Source: Corythucha ciliata
Taxonomy: Eukaryota; Arthropoda; Insecta; Hemiptera; Tingidae
Assembly: GCA_038030265.1 (NCBI GenBank)
Contig: CM075942.1
Span: 66,654,926-66,718,925, forward strand
Direction: 5' to 3'
DNA: 64,000 bases
Shown one piece after another: positions 48,410-60,200 of the stretch. The notes beneath the pieces were generated by a model. It was given only the letters and a program-made list of their open reading frames with translations, ran no database searches and was not told the DNA's origin. The position numbers were made by a program, and so were the translations under genes. The stretch's first letter is position 1, and each line of letters begins with the position of its first letter.

Positions 48410-50731
48410 TCAAAAGACAAACGTACCAGATGTCGCTGTAATAGCGTCAAATATAAACGTGTTGTTCACAGGAACATACTGTTTGGTTACTATTTTGATA
48501 GCTTCGTGGGCGATACATCCTCCTGAAAATATGTATAAAATGAATTTTTAAACCATCAAGGCCTTCCATCAGCCAAAATACCAACCGACAAACGCTGATA
48601 TGGCATGAAGTTCGGCTCCACCATAACGGTACAATTCGTGTACATAATCGTCTTTCACTAGAGGTCCGCATCCCCATTCGGACAATAATTTAGAAATACA
48701 CGCCTGGAAACAGATCGTAGCGTTCAAAAAGGGTTGGTGCCTATTCGCCTTGATCATAATTCAGGCAGCGCTGTAATTGGCCATTTAGGGAAACAGTTGA
48801 AGTGGGTGATTTCCATTAGAAACTAGTAGAATACTGCCCACATGAGCTGTGAGTTCCCAAATGGCCAACGACAGCGCTGCCCGAATTATGAAATAGGCGA
48901 ATAATTAAAAAAAAAGACTTACTTTCAACTTGACTATATCCTGTTCGTCACCGTATTCTCCGGGAAAACGGTTGTATTCGTTGTAAAACCTTCCAATCCC
49001 ACGGTACATGACGTAATAAATAACGAGACTACTGGGATCTTCGATTGCTTGAGCTACAAAAAGATCGGTTAGTGAAGCGAATTTGTGGCCAAAAGTCAGT
49101 GTCGAAAGACTTACAAATGAGCGACGTGTTCAAAAGTTTACTGTCGAACTCATCAGCTATCTTTGTACCTCTTGTAACGGACAAGTGGGAAGCGTGTCGA
49201 CAAAACACCTTCGTTTCAGACTCGGAAATACTGTCGCTGGGCTGGCCCAATTGGTGTAGAAGCGTTCGAACTCGTCTATGAACGATTTCAGCCGAACGTG
49301 AAGCTTCCTGTTTGTACCTGTTGAGCAAACATTGTTAGGCACTCTTTCCGACCCTCCTAATCAAAAATGTTGCTTACGCTTGTTGAAGGGCGATGTAACG
49401 CGAAGTATCAGCCGTCATGTCTGGTAGGGTGCCTCGAAGGGGTAAACAGGCGTTGCCCTCGTTTTCAACGAAATCTTTGACGGCTTTAGCCATTATCCAG
49501 AAAGGCTTACTCTGAAATAAGATGGCCGTTTGAGAGAAACGGACAGCCCGAGTCTAGCGGAAAACAATACTTTTGACGTCAAATTCACGCAGTTATGATC
49601 GTTAAAGATTTTTTGAACATCAGGAGGAATTTTAGTTGGCGCAGCGGCAAACAGTACGGCGTTGATCGCTTCTTCGTAGTTCTCCTCGTGTTCAGGTACT
49701 CCATCTTCGTTCACTTTGACTCCTAAAAAACAAAATTAAAAACTGAACCGTTTTATGGGGTCGAGGGCCTGTACTACCTTGGCGAATCAATTGTTTCAAT
49801 TCTTCTTTTTCACGGTAATTATTGGGCAGTTGACCGTCATGAGTCGCTCTCCATTTGTTCAGAGCGTCCAACAATGGATAGACATAGGGAATGTGAGCGT
49901 GATCTTTTAAATCGAGTTCCTCCAGTCGAATCGTCTCCGCCAGGCGACTGAGTGCCGGAAAGGGTCGATCGAGTCGCAGATCTGGTTTTTCACTGTCCGG
50001 GTGCGACTCGACGACAGTATGCTCCTTGACTTGAAGCCTGAGTATTCCTATGAGACCGTAACTGATGCCGACGATAAGTGGAACGTCTGCTTCCCACAGT
50101 AGTTCCGATAGGGCCTTTAGAGCTCTGCGAGAGTTGAGTCGTTAAAATTTGAGTGGAAAAAGACAATATGGGAGGGCTTTTACCTTTCTTGAATCCCAGT
50201 GGCGATGACTACAGAAAAATTATTGAAAAAATTAGGATTGTTGTCCATAAGCTGCTCAACAGGTTCATCAACGAAGTCTCCCTTCACGTCAGGGTTTAAT
50301 TCGAGTAGAAGCTGAGTTGAAACTTGAGCCCTAGGCTTGCCCACGCTGTTAGGGTCGAGGAAAAAGCTATAAAAAAAACAGCAATTCAATGTTAATGCCC
50401 TCATAAAAAACTACATGAAACCACCTACTTGACACCAATGTCTTCCTCGGTAATATTTTTGCCGTCTACGATAGTAAAACCTCCGATACCGGGCAAAACG
50501 AGAGATTTCAATATTTCCGTGCCAAGGCCCGTAGCATTGATGAGGCAGATTTGACAGCTTTCAAGAGCCGACTGCCCATGATCACCCCAAAGCCTGCGAA
50601 ATGATAGAAACAGACGATTTTATAGAGGAACGCCTCTTGTGGAGGTGGGGGGGGGGGTGTTACCTTAGCTGTCGGTCGTACTTCTTCGATTTCTCAGACT
50701 GTTCCGGCGACTTAGGGGATGGTGAAGACAT
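48410..50731 (-). CDS. NAE1: NEDD8-activating enzyme E1 regulatory subunit (APP-BP1)
   Basis: Ten exons (high to low): 50731-50664, 50593-50429, 50366-50184, 50124-49778, 49722-49571, 49511-49378, 49317-49115, 49053-48923, 48703-48586, 48522-48410. All phases fit and the product is 537 residues (human NAE1 has 534). It starts [20 protein letters not shown], followed by [14 protein letters not shown] and the Rossmann-type [19 protein letters not shown]. Later landmarks are the [10 protein letters not shown] segment, [22 protein letters not shown] and the C-terminal [19 protein letters not shown] with [18 protein letters not shown]. As known for the family, it pairs with UBA3 to activate NEDD8 for cullin modification and lacks the catalytic cysteine. 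Introns are 55-70 bp except one of 219 bp that holds a MITE. Confidence 0.97.
48742..48903. mobile_element. 162-bp foldback MITE in a NAE1 intron
   Basis: The left arm (48742-48794, TATTCGCC...CAGGCAGCGCTGT...GGCCATTT) pairs with the right arm (48853-48903) over about 50 bp. It fills the intron between exons 8 and 9, which is 219 bp when every other NAE1 intron is 55-70 bp; subtracting the element leaves 57 bp. Class is not assigned; a TA duplication is possible. Confidence 0.85.
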
Positions 50732-51269
50732 TATTCAAGACCGTTTTGGTACATTAAAACAAATCCGAAACTGAAGACGGATTTAATAACTTTTAAAACG
50801 CCGGAAACGATAAAGCTTTCGCTATTTGATAGGAAGTTACTTGAACACGCTAACTGAGAATGACGCAGACGGCTTAGCGTCGGGGGGGAAAACAAATTGT
50901 CTTCGTCACTGCAAAGCGTTAAGCGTATACATTACAAGCTAATAAACCAAAACCAACTTATTTATGAGAAAAAAAGCCCAAAATTACTAAAATTTACCTG
51001 TACAAGTTCTTGATTGGCATCAGTCATCAGTCACTCCGGAAGGTTATCTTGAGGTTCAAACAGTTATCAATCAATCTCACCGGTTTTTTCCTCTAATTTG
51101 TTGTGATTCAGTTAATTTGTACTTTGCTTGTGTTTTCACGTCATCGAGAGCGAATTTCTGTGGTTTAAATTGACACGCACGTCGGCTCTCTTGATAATGT
51201 CAAAATTCGCTTCCTGAAGTGACTCAATTCCCCTCGGGCTCCGTCAATCTTCACTGCACACCGTCAACG
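50732..51269. promoter_or_regulatory. Divergent NAE1/CCP110 promoter region
   Basis: These 538 bp lie between two start codons pointing away from each other, with no other gene or obvious transposon terminus. The region must contain both leaders and both start sites, as in a typical bidirectional housekeeping promoter. No TATA box is evident; a short G run lies at about 50881. Confidence 0.6.
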
Positions 51270-54200
51270 ATGTCCAGCTTTAACTACGTGTCCTGCGTCA
51301 GGATTGGCGGCCAACCGATTCTTCCGCCTATTGTAAGTTTTTCGTCGTCGTAAGTGTGTGAAAACGGGCTTTGTACAGGTGGCATGGGTGGGGCCGTCAA
51401 TATGTTGGAGCTTGACAGGTGTCGAGCCTCGAAACGCTTGAAAAGGGACGGGGCACTAGGCTATCGTCGAATTTTCCTCTAGGGGGGGGGGGGGTGAAAA
51501 CGAATGGTTGCCAGGTATCAATCCCGCGGATTCAGCATGACTACTTCAAGTACCATCCCCTCGGTTTGGTCATCGCAAGGTGGAGTTGCCGCGCCAGATC
51601 TCCGGTTTTCGCCAGGAGTCTACGGGCTTGAGTCCCAGTCTCCAGTCGTGTCCGGCCGGGCCAAAAAATCCCTACGTGCTAGGGTTACGTGGTCCAACTA
51701 CAAGAAAACCTTGACGATATAACGGCAGCCTCACGACGGAAAATATAACTTTTCCTCCCACGAACCTACTGCTATTCATGTAGCAAAGAAAAATTACAAT
51801 TTTACCAAACAATCTGATTTCAGTTAAAAATTGGGTAAAACCTTCTCAAAAAATGTATACCGACAGTATTTAAACCGGGAAATTAATCCCATTGAGACTG
51901 TCGGTTGAACATTCGGATCATGAATGATTAAAGTTTGCGTTCCCCAATAATGTATATATTTGGTCAAAAATTGACAATTTGCTTCTCAATAACCCACACG
52001 GGTCGAAAACGGTGTTAGAGAACTTAATTGGCCCAAAAAGTAGAATTAGATAACTTGGTCCCGTGTTGGTGACCAATGAAAATGCAAAACAGCTTTTAAC
52101 CCGAAAACCTCAAACACGCTCAAACCACTTGAAATTCTAACCACAAAACGCACTCATCACTGGAAACAGTAACGGCGAGGAGCTCTGCCACAAATACGCC
52201 GGAGCCACAAGAACCACAAAAGACAATCACCACCAGCCTGTAACCACTATTATTAATCAAGTGGGACCGTACCCGGCCATGCCGAGTCCGAGGGCGCCAA
52301 AGCCGTGGTCGGCTCATACGCCATACCCGCAAGAGTGTTGGGGTCGGACTCGGGAGACCTAATGTGGGTCCACAAACCTACCAACCCTCTTAAGGCTAAA
52401 GTGGACGACAAGTGTGCGAGAGAGAGGGAATATAGCCGTAGCGATTCTACCTCTCACGGCCGCAAAAATTCGCCGATTTTGTTTTTGTAAATTGATTCCT
52501 ACTCATTGATGCCAACAATTTTAAGGAAATTGGCTCGCTGATTTTTAAAATGACTCTAGCCCATAAAATTTTAAATTCAAAATTTGAAAAAATAAATTTT
52601 TGGAGAAAACTGGATTATGCCACGAAGCAGCGTAAAATCTTGAATACGAAATGTATTTTGTTTTTTATTTTGGTCCAGAAACATCGTCCGAAAGAGAAAA
52701 ATGCGACATCAAAAAGAATAGCCGCCCCAAGGCCAGGGTAGTTAGTCATGGTGGTGCGTACGGGAGGGGTCACTCGAACGCCTTCTCAGCTTAGCTCCTT
52801 CCTTTGCATTCACGCACTCCAGAAATTAGTTTCAATATATCACCGCATTTATTTATTACTTTGCCTAGGTTATTAATTAATTGATTGATTGAAGAATACC
52901 TATACATAATTATGTAAAACAGGTGCCTACAGGATGTTTCAGAATACCTGCAAAACAAAACACAAATGGGTGAAAGTAGACCTGATTTTGGTACCTATTT
53001 TTTATTTTAATTTTTATTTGAGTATAAAACATTCATTTATTGGAACATTGCCGACTACTTTCACCCCATTCTCAAGGCATCCAGGCCGAAACAAATCTGT
53101 CTGTCACATATCAATCAAAATTCCTAAAAATCCTGCTGACGGACGTGCAAGGAAACTTGTTTCTCAGTAGACCTAATTTGCATTCTAAGATACGAATTAC
53201 ATACACAGTCCGAAACTCAATAGTTTCCGAGATACGATTTTTCAGGCGTTTTTAAGGCATAAGTACCTCGTTTTTCTCAATACATTAGCAACTTTGTCGG
53301 TTCCACACGAAGCTTGTCGACTTCTGACATCAGATTCGAAAATATCACAATTTTTTTGTAGTTCGGAATAACAGTTTCTGGTAGGAGTTATTCATTTTTT
53401 TGTGACGATGACAGCGTCTCAATCTGGACAAATCCGAGTTTTCTAATTTTGTCATGAAGTCAACCCGACCTTGTTAGCCCTAAATCACTTCACAGGACTA
53501 CCCTTTTAAGAATACTTCTTATGTTAGATACATATTATGTAACCTCGTTCAAATCATTTATTTGGGTTATTGTGTTACAAGCTCGAATTTAAACCATTTT
53601 GCTTCAAAAAATAGAGCTTTATTAATTCAAAATCGAACATTTTGACTATAGGGTCAAATTAATTGGAAAAAAATAATGCGTCTTTGTAGGCATAATATAC
53701 TGTTACTATTGAGTTTTAAGCCGTACCTATACAGACGATTTTTCATTTTTAGGGTTTAGGGTTCTATTTTCTTTTTCTCCTTCCTCTTTTTCTGAGCTTT
53801 CACCGTCTTGCTTTCCCCGGACATGTCCTACTTTGTAGAGCGTCCGGGGAGAGTTCAAAATTGTCCACTTTTTGTCCTACTTCTCAAGGTAACGTCTGGC
53901 GTGTCCAACTTCCATCTTTTACGTTCATCTTTGAACAAAGTTATGGGGCTTGATCGCAACGTCCGCGATCCCCATTTCGCCCTCACAATTCTCATTAGAC
54001 CTGCTGAGCCGGGTCTCCTCGGTGAGTCGCTGACTCGTTTCCAAGTCAGCTCGAGCGCCGGGGCCTCCCAAAAAATGATACATTCACCCTATAATCTTGA
54101 ACATTCGACCCCCCGAAACCACAAAATTTGGCTCACAGACTGATTCAAAACCAATCACGCGCGTGGCACTTTTAGAAAAAATGGTCGTTATTTTGCCTGC

Positions 54201-57200
54201 AAAACCTAATTTCAAAGTATTTTTGCTGTTTAAAAACTAAATTTTGCGGATTCTTCTCGTTCCAGCTCGTTCAAAAACCAAAGTTTCGAGAGTTTTGCTC
54301 TTACATGAACCATTTTTAAGGACTTTCGCTCTTTCAGGGCCCAATTCCGTGACTTTTGCTATTTATAAAATCAGTTTGGCAGTTAATTCGAAAAATTAAT
54401 TGCCGGAAAACGAACGACAGAAGATCAAATTGTGAAGTATTCGGCTCGAGGGCCCAACGAAAATGGTCTAATCGTTACGTTAGTACGTTACCAATCTCAT
54501 AACACGGCAACCGCGGGCGGCGCACAAGCAATAAAACCAAAAACGTCTGCTAATGGTGTTAGCACAATGCTTCCTCGAGTAACGTATCTTCGTTGAACAG
54601 GGCCGGATCTATTAGGTAGTGGGAGGAGGGGTGTAGGAGGGGTATTTTCTCCAAGGCAGCACTCGCCAGAGGCAGCAATTGATCTCTTATTAAGAAGACA
54701 AATCTGCCAAAATTAGCATAGATAATTCGAGAACAAAATTTTGGCTAATCGTGCACGTCAAGTGTGCACTTTACACTGCCCCCCTGGAGCCCTTCATATT
54801 GGGCCGATTTAATTCAAAATGAAATGGGACCATCTATAGTCTAACCTACGTTTACCATGAAAACTTCGAAAAGATGAGCTTGCCTCCTCTAGGAGATATG
54901 TACGTTATTGGTGAGAAGTGTACATTGCCCCCCCCCCCTGGAGCCACTCCAATTGGACCAATTTTATTCCAATTTAAATGGGGCCATATTATAGCTCAAC
55001 CAATGTTCATCATGAATATTTCATCAAGGCCGGTTGCCTTTCTTAGGAAATACGTGCGTTGGTGGGGAGTCCAACCCCCCCCCCTTCTGGAGCCGATTGA
55101 ATTCAAATTTAAATGGGACCATCTATAGTCTAATCTACGTTAATCATGAATATTTCATCAAGCTCAGTTGCCTATTCTAGGAGATATGAGCGTTAGTCAG
55201 AAGTGTACACTACGCCCCCCTTGAGCCCCTCCTATTGGACCGATTTAACTCAAATTGAAATGAGACCATCTGTAGCCTAACCTACGTGTATCACGAAGAT
55301 TTCATCAAAATCGGTTGGCTATACTTTAGGAGATATGAGCGTTGGTATAAAGTGTAAAGACACATAGACAGATACGGAACCAAAGTTGTTCAGAAAGCTC
55401 TGAAACGCAAATGGCAAGTGGAATTTTTGAAATCCACCAAATTGAGACCAATGAAATTGAGACCAACAATTTTTTCACCTCGAGAAACGATCACATAGCT
55501 TCCCATACCTTCAGTATTCGAGAAAGCAATTTTTAGTCTGGCGAATCTGTGTTGTCTATTTGGCCACGTATGTTTCCCTTTATAACGCTAATGCGTTGCA
55601 CTCGCTCCCTTTGAATTAAATTTACATGTTTTTTCATTGTTGTTAAAGTCGTTAAAAGCGGGCTAAAAGTGGGTTATAATCCCGCATTCAATCTTGCACG
55701 ATTGAACCCTAGTTCATGCGGGATTGCGAACCCTAGTTAGTAGTTACAACAGATGATTGTAATCATCAGGACTCCCAAAGAGCCGAGGCAGCAAGATCTG
55801 CCCAAGATTTCGGCCATTTATACCTCCACTCATGGGTCCATTATAGGCGATTTTTGACCCATTGTGTCACACCGGAAAACTTCGTCAACCCTGACGGATC
55901 GTACGGATCCATTTCGATTTTAGGATTTCTCGTTTACTTAAACCACAAGACATGAAGTTTCGTCCATTCAAGTAATCTATCTACACCAAAATCACCAAAA
56001 ATTAGGCGATTTCTATAGGATATTATAGGAGCCGGAAGAGCAAACGTTCAGTTGTGGAATGCAGCAGGTCCTATGATCAAAAAGCACCTAAGGGGGCGCC
56101 ACTGCGGCGGATATCGTTAGTAACGACAGATTTTATTCACTCCACAGTGAGTTAGTGAGGTCCACCCAGCGCTGATGCTCTTTCTTTCGACTTGAGGGCA
56201 TTCAAATGCGCGGCCACCGTCCGCGGGAAGGGTCATGCAGACATTGAAAACGGTAAAACGCTGCCAAAAACGTCAAAATCACTTGATGGAGCCTTTCAAG
56301 GACTCATCAGGTCAAAATTCGACTCGAATTTTGGACTCCTCGTGCATAGAAACTATCGATATTTCGTCCATTTATCATTAAATTCGGGTGCCCAATTCAG
56401 AATTCACCCAGGAGTCAAGTTGGTGTTATTAGCGATTCTCAGGACAACATTTTCAAAGTGCTTCGATGTGAGCCGGACACGGCTTAAGAGTCCTTTGGGA
56501 AATGCCCAAAACTCAGTCAAAGTTGGTTAGTTTGTGGTATAGTTTTTTTTATATCGCGGAAAGTCATGCCTCCGAGGCAGCGTCCTCCGACTGAGTAACC
56601 ACAGTTTCCGGACAAAGAAACCAAATTTATTCGTGGGATAATTTTCATTTTATCGGCCGAAAAAGTCATTTTCCGTGGACTAATTTATTATATGAGACAA
56701 TGTGTGGTGAAAATGTCAGTTTCCTCTACAGCTGTGTCCCCACTTGTGCCCTTTCGTCTTCCTCTTTCAATTCCAATAGCGCATTCTTCACGTTCAACAC
56801 ACCGTGCGGCTATGAGGCATGCCTCTGACGCACGCGAAAAGGCACAAGTGGAGACAAAGCTTATCGGTATGTTATGAGTCGCCATTTTTTGGCAGGCAGT
56901 TCATTTTCTGGGTCAAATTCACTGTTTAATAGATAAGTCAGTTCTTGAGGGGTCAAGATCTCGGTACTTGTACTGTTGTACTCAAACCTGTTTTCAACAT
57001 TTCCATAGGCCTAGGAACGTTCATAAATATGGGCCTAATCCCCGGAGAAAACTGTCATTCCTAATAGGAAAAAATGTGATATTTTCGAATCCGGCGTCGG
57101 GAGTCACCGAAAGTTCGCTTGGAAATGACAAAGTGAAAAGCAAGATATGTATGTATGAAAAAAAAAAAAAAAAAAATTGCTTGAAAAAATCGTCCCTCGG

Positions 57201-60200
57201 AAATGAACTAGTTTCGAACCATGGTGTATTTCGTCTTTTTGATTGTATATCAGGTCTACTTTAACCCATTTAATTGTTTTGCAGTTATTCTTATTCACTA
57301 TGAACTTGGTGTTCACCGCGTACCAACACTGAAATCGGTACGTAAGGTCTCTATAGGAGCAGGCGGAAGGACAATTATTATTATTTCTACGAATTATTTA
57401 GGGCGTCTGCTGGTTTTCTATTTTTTTGTTTTTTTGTGTTGGACATGGTCCATGAACACCCTCACATTAGCAGCCGAAGAATGTCGACGGAACTTGATAT
57501 TCCACGATGGAAACTCAAAATAAATAAAAAAGGAATTTAGTGAGCCTAATATTCATAATTGTACTAACAAAATGAGCGCATGTTGGAAACTAATTCCTGG
57601 ATCGTGTGAGTGCAAAGGAAGGAGTTAAGCTGAGAAGGCGTCCGAGTGACCCCTCCCGTACGCACCACCATGACTAACTACCCTAGCCTTGGGGCGGCTA
57701 TTCTTTTTGATGTCGCATTTTTCTCTTTCGGACGATGTTTCTGGACCAAAATAAAAAACAAAATTCATTTCGTATTCAAGATTTTACGCTGCTTCGTGGC
57801 ATAATCCAGTTTTCTCCAAAAATATATTTTTTCAAATTTTGAATTTAAAATTTTATGGGCTAGAGTCATTTTAAAAATCAGCGAGCCAATTTCCTTAAAA
57901 TTGTTGGCATCAATGAGTAGGAATCAATTTACAAAAACAAAATCGGTCAATTTTTGCGGCCGTGAGAAGTAGAATCGTTTGGCGAGCGCAGTGGCGCGAT
58001 CTCTTGACACAGAAACTCACTAGAGACCTATGGACTTTAGCCTTAACAAACTCCAGAACCTTGGCCTCGTTAGCTCTGGAGAATGTGAGTTCAGGCACCC
58101 TGTCTTTCGCAAACACTTGGAATCTAACCGCCGCAAATCTGTCGGCAGTCTCCCCTAATTGTGCCCTCGTCTCCTTCTCTACTTCACGCTCCCTACACAT
58201 CGGGTCTGCCAGTAGACCCAATCTTGTAAAGTTGCCTACGGATGCCACTCAGTTGCCCCTCTGTCCCATTCTTTCAAACATGGTCTCGCTTGCCTGCGAA
58301 TTTTGCCGACCTAATGTCGAGGCTGTTTGCCCAACTTTTGATCTGACCTTTCCCTACCGTCTTGGAGACCGCAATGGACGGCTCCGGTCCCATAGAGCAC
58401 AGTGTGGCTCCTCTTCTTGCTAGCATGTCCGCCGTCTCATCACCTTCAAACCCTCGTTGGTCTGGGATCCACTAACGCTGTTTTTTCCATTCCTGTACCT
58501 CCGGTATCACACGACGACAGTCCGCCACCAGGGACGAGTCAACTACTGGCTTTGCGACGGCCTTCAGAGCCGCCTGACGATATATTAGACTCTCCTAGCG
58601 TCGCAATACAAGTCATCAAGATTTGGTTACGATCCAGTAATTTGCCGACCCCCTCACAACTTTTGGACATTTGATGGCTCGGATACACGCGAGCAGAGTC
58701 TGAATACAGAAAATTAGCCCGGTCGGAGCACTTTGACGCGAGTTATAGGCTGGTCCGCAGAATTCATTTGGTTGGTCAACAACTTAGGGGACCCAACAAC
58801 AGAACACCAACCCCCCCCCCCCCAGAATGTTTTAAAACTATTGGAGAAGAGTAGGAAATGATGATTTAGTCCTTCAGATTGACCCTTCACCACAACATGA
58901 ACCTTGAAGGGCAGGGGCCCACCGTGACAGTGATCCTGGTGCGGCGGGGGGGCAGTACCATAATTTCCATAACACTGGGCTGCCCATTAGCGGAAGCAAT
59001 GTCGTGGAGGCGCCAGGGAAATTTGTGGGGGGGGGGGGAGGTTTACAAAAATAATGAAAATCGCACAAGCGTCCTTTTCGGCATGAACGATTCGATAGCT
59101 AGAATCCGCAGATTTCACACCTTTCAACCATATTTTCGCAAATTTAAATAAATAAATTTCACGGGTTTGAATATTCATGGCGTTTTCCATTCAATGCAAT
59201 ACACTAGTGTGGTGTAAGTTTTTCCAACCGTCCTCTCTGAATTGAAACATATGTTTATGGACGTGTAGTGGCGGCACTACACTTGCGTAGTGTGTTGAAT
59301 GGAAATCGCTACCAAAAATTCAATTTTTGTGGATTTATTACTCACATAGAGCCCAATTTCGTGGGTTATACTCACTGTAAAAATCTATTTCAAGGGGTTG
59401 ACTCATTCAAAAAAGCAATACCGCTGGTTAAGCACTATTTCTATGCCCCCGTTTCACGGAGCCCATTTTCTCGCTGCTGGTCAATTCAAATAGCAAATTC
59501 ATGGGGTTCCACTACTTTAAAGCACAATTTTACGCATCTGGCTCCTTTCAAAAACATAATTTTACAGCGTTGGGCCATTCAAACATAATTTAGCAGGATT
59601 GGTTCACCATAAAATAAATTTCGCGTTCGATGCTTCATCAAAAATGAAATGGTGTAGCCGCTCCCGCAAAATTGGTTTCAAATGACCCAACCCTTTCGAA
59701 ATTTTGTTTTTAAAAGAAGCAAAACAGACGGAATGGTCCCTTTAATTGAGCCAACGTCTTGTAAATTTGGATTTTAATGGCGTGAAGTTGGCTTTTTTAG
59801 GGGGGGGGGGACCCCGTAAAATTGGTTTCAGTCGTGCCAGACCCGCTAAAATTTGGTTTTTGAAAGATTCTCGCCGAAGATTTTGTTCCCTCAAGGTTAC
59901 AAGGACGAAATTGAGTCTTGAAGTAGCCAAAACCCGCGAAATTGGATGTTGCAAATTCTAATCCGCGCTATTTTAAAGACCCCAAAACTGTAAAATTCCT
60001 AATTCAATAAACCACGACAAAGAGGCTGTCTCTCCGCAATAACGTCTTCATTTTTTAGGACCGGTTTCAGTCACACCGAACCGGTTTTGGGATCGTGGTC
60101 ACCGTGTGACTGAAACCGGTCCTGAAAAATAAAGACGTTATTGCGGAGAGACAGCCTCTTTGTCGTGGTTTATTGAATTCGTTATTCAACTCCGCTACAC

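Larger units (their letters stand above)
52447..57973. mobile_element. 5.5-kb element or composite bounded by ~390-bp inverted repeats
   Basis: The arm 52447-52832 (CGATTCTAC...CTCACGGCCGCAAAAATT) is matched in inverse by 57585-57973 with a modest number of differences, ending at AGTAGAATCG. The arms contain TTAGTCATGGTGGTGCGTAC and further in-register blocks. No transposase was recognised between them and no clear target duplication was found. Inside are an ACAGGATGTTTCAGAAT-type terminus (52930), a tandem LINE-tail-like repeat (54.76-55.36 kb) and a small MITE (56735-56855). It may be a long-TIR DNA transposon or two inverted copies of a shorter repeat. Confidence 0.75.

Noticed and set aside
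57982..58012. GCAGTGGCGCGATCTC, identical to a stretch of primate Alu
   Set aside because: The match covers only about 16 bases and the flanks are unlike Alu. It is chance similarity, not contamination.
57910..58248. A 112-codon minus-strand frame next to the RNase H remnant
   Set aside because: It is in a different frame from the RNase H motif, has no recognisable retrotransposon motif and crosses the boundary of the inverted-repeat element.
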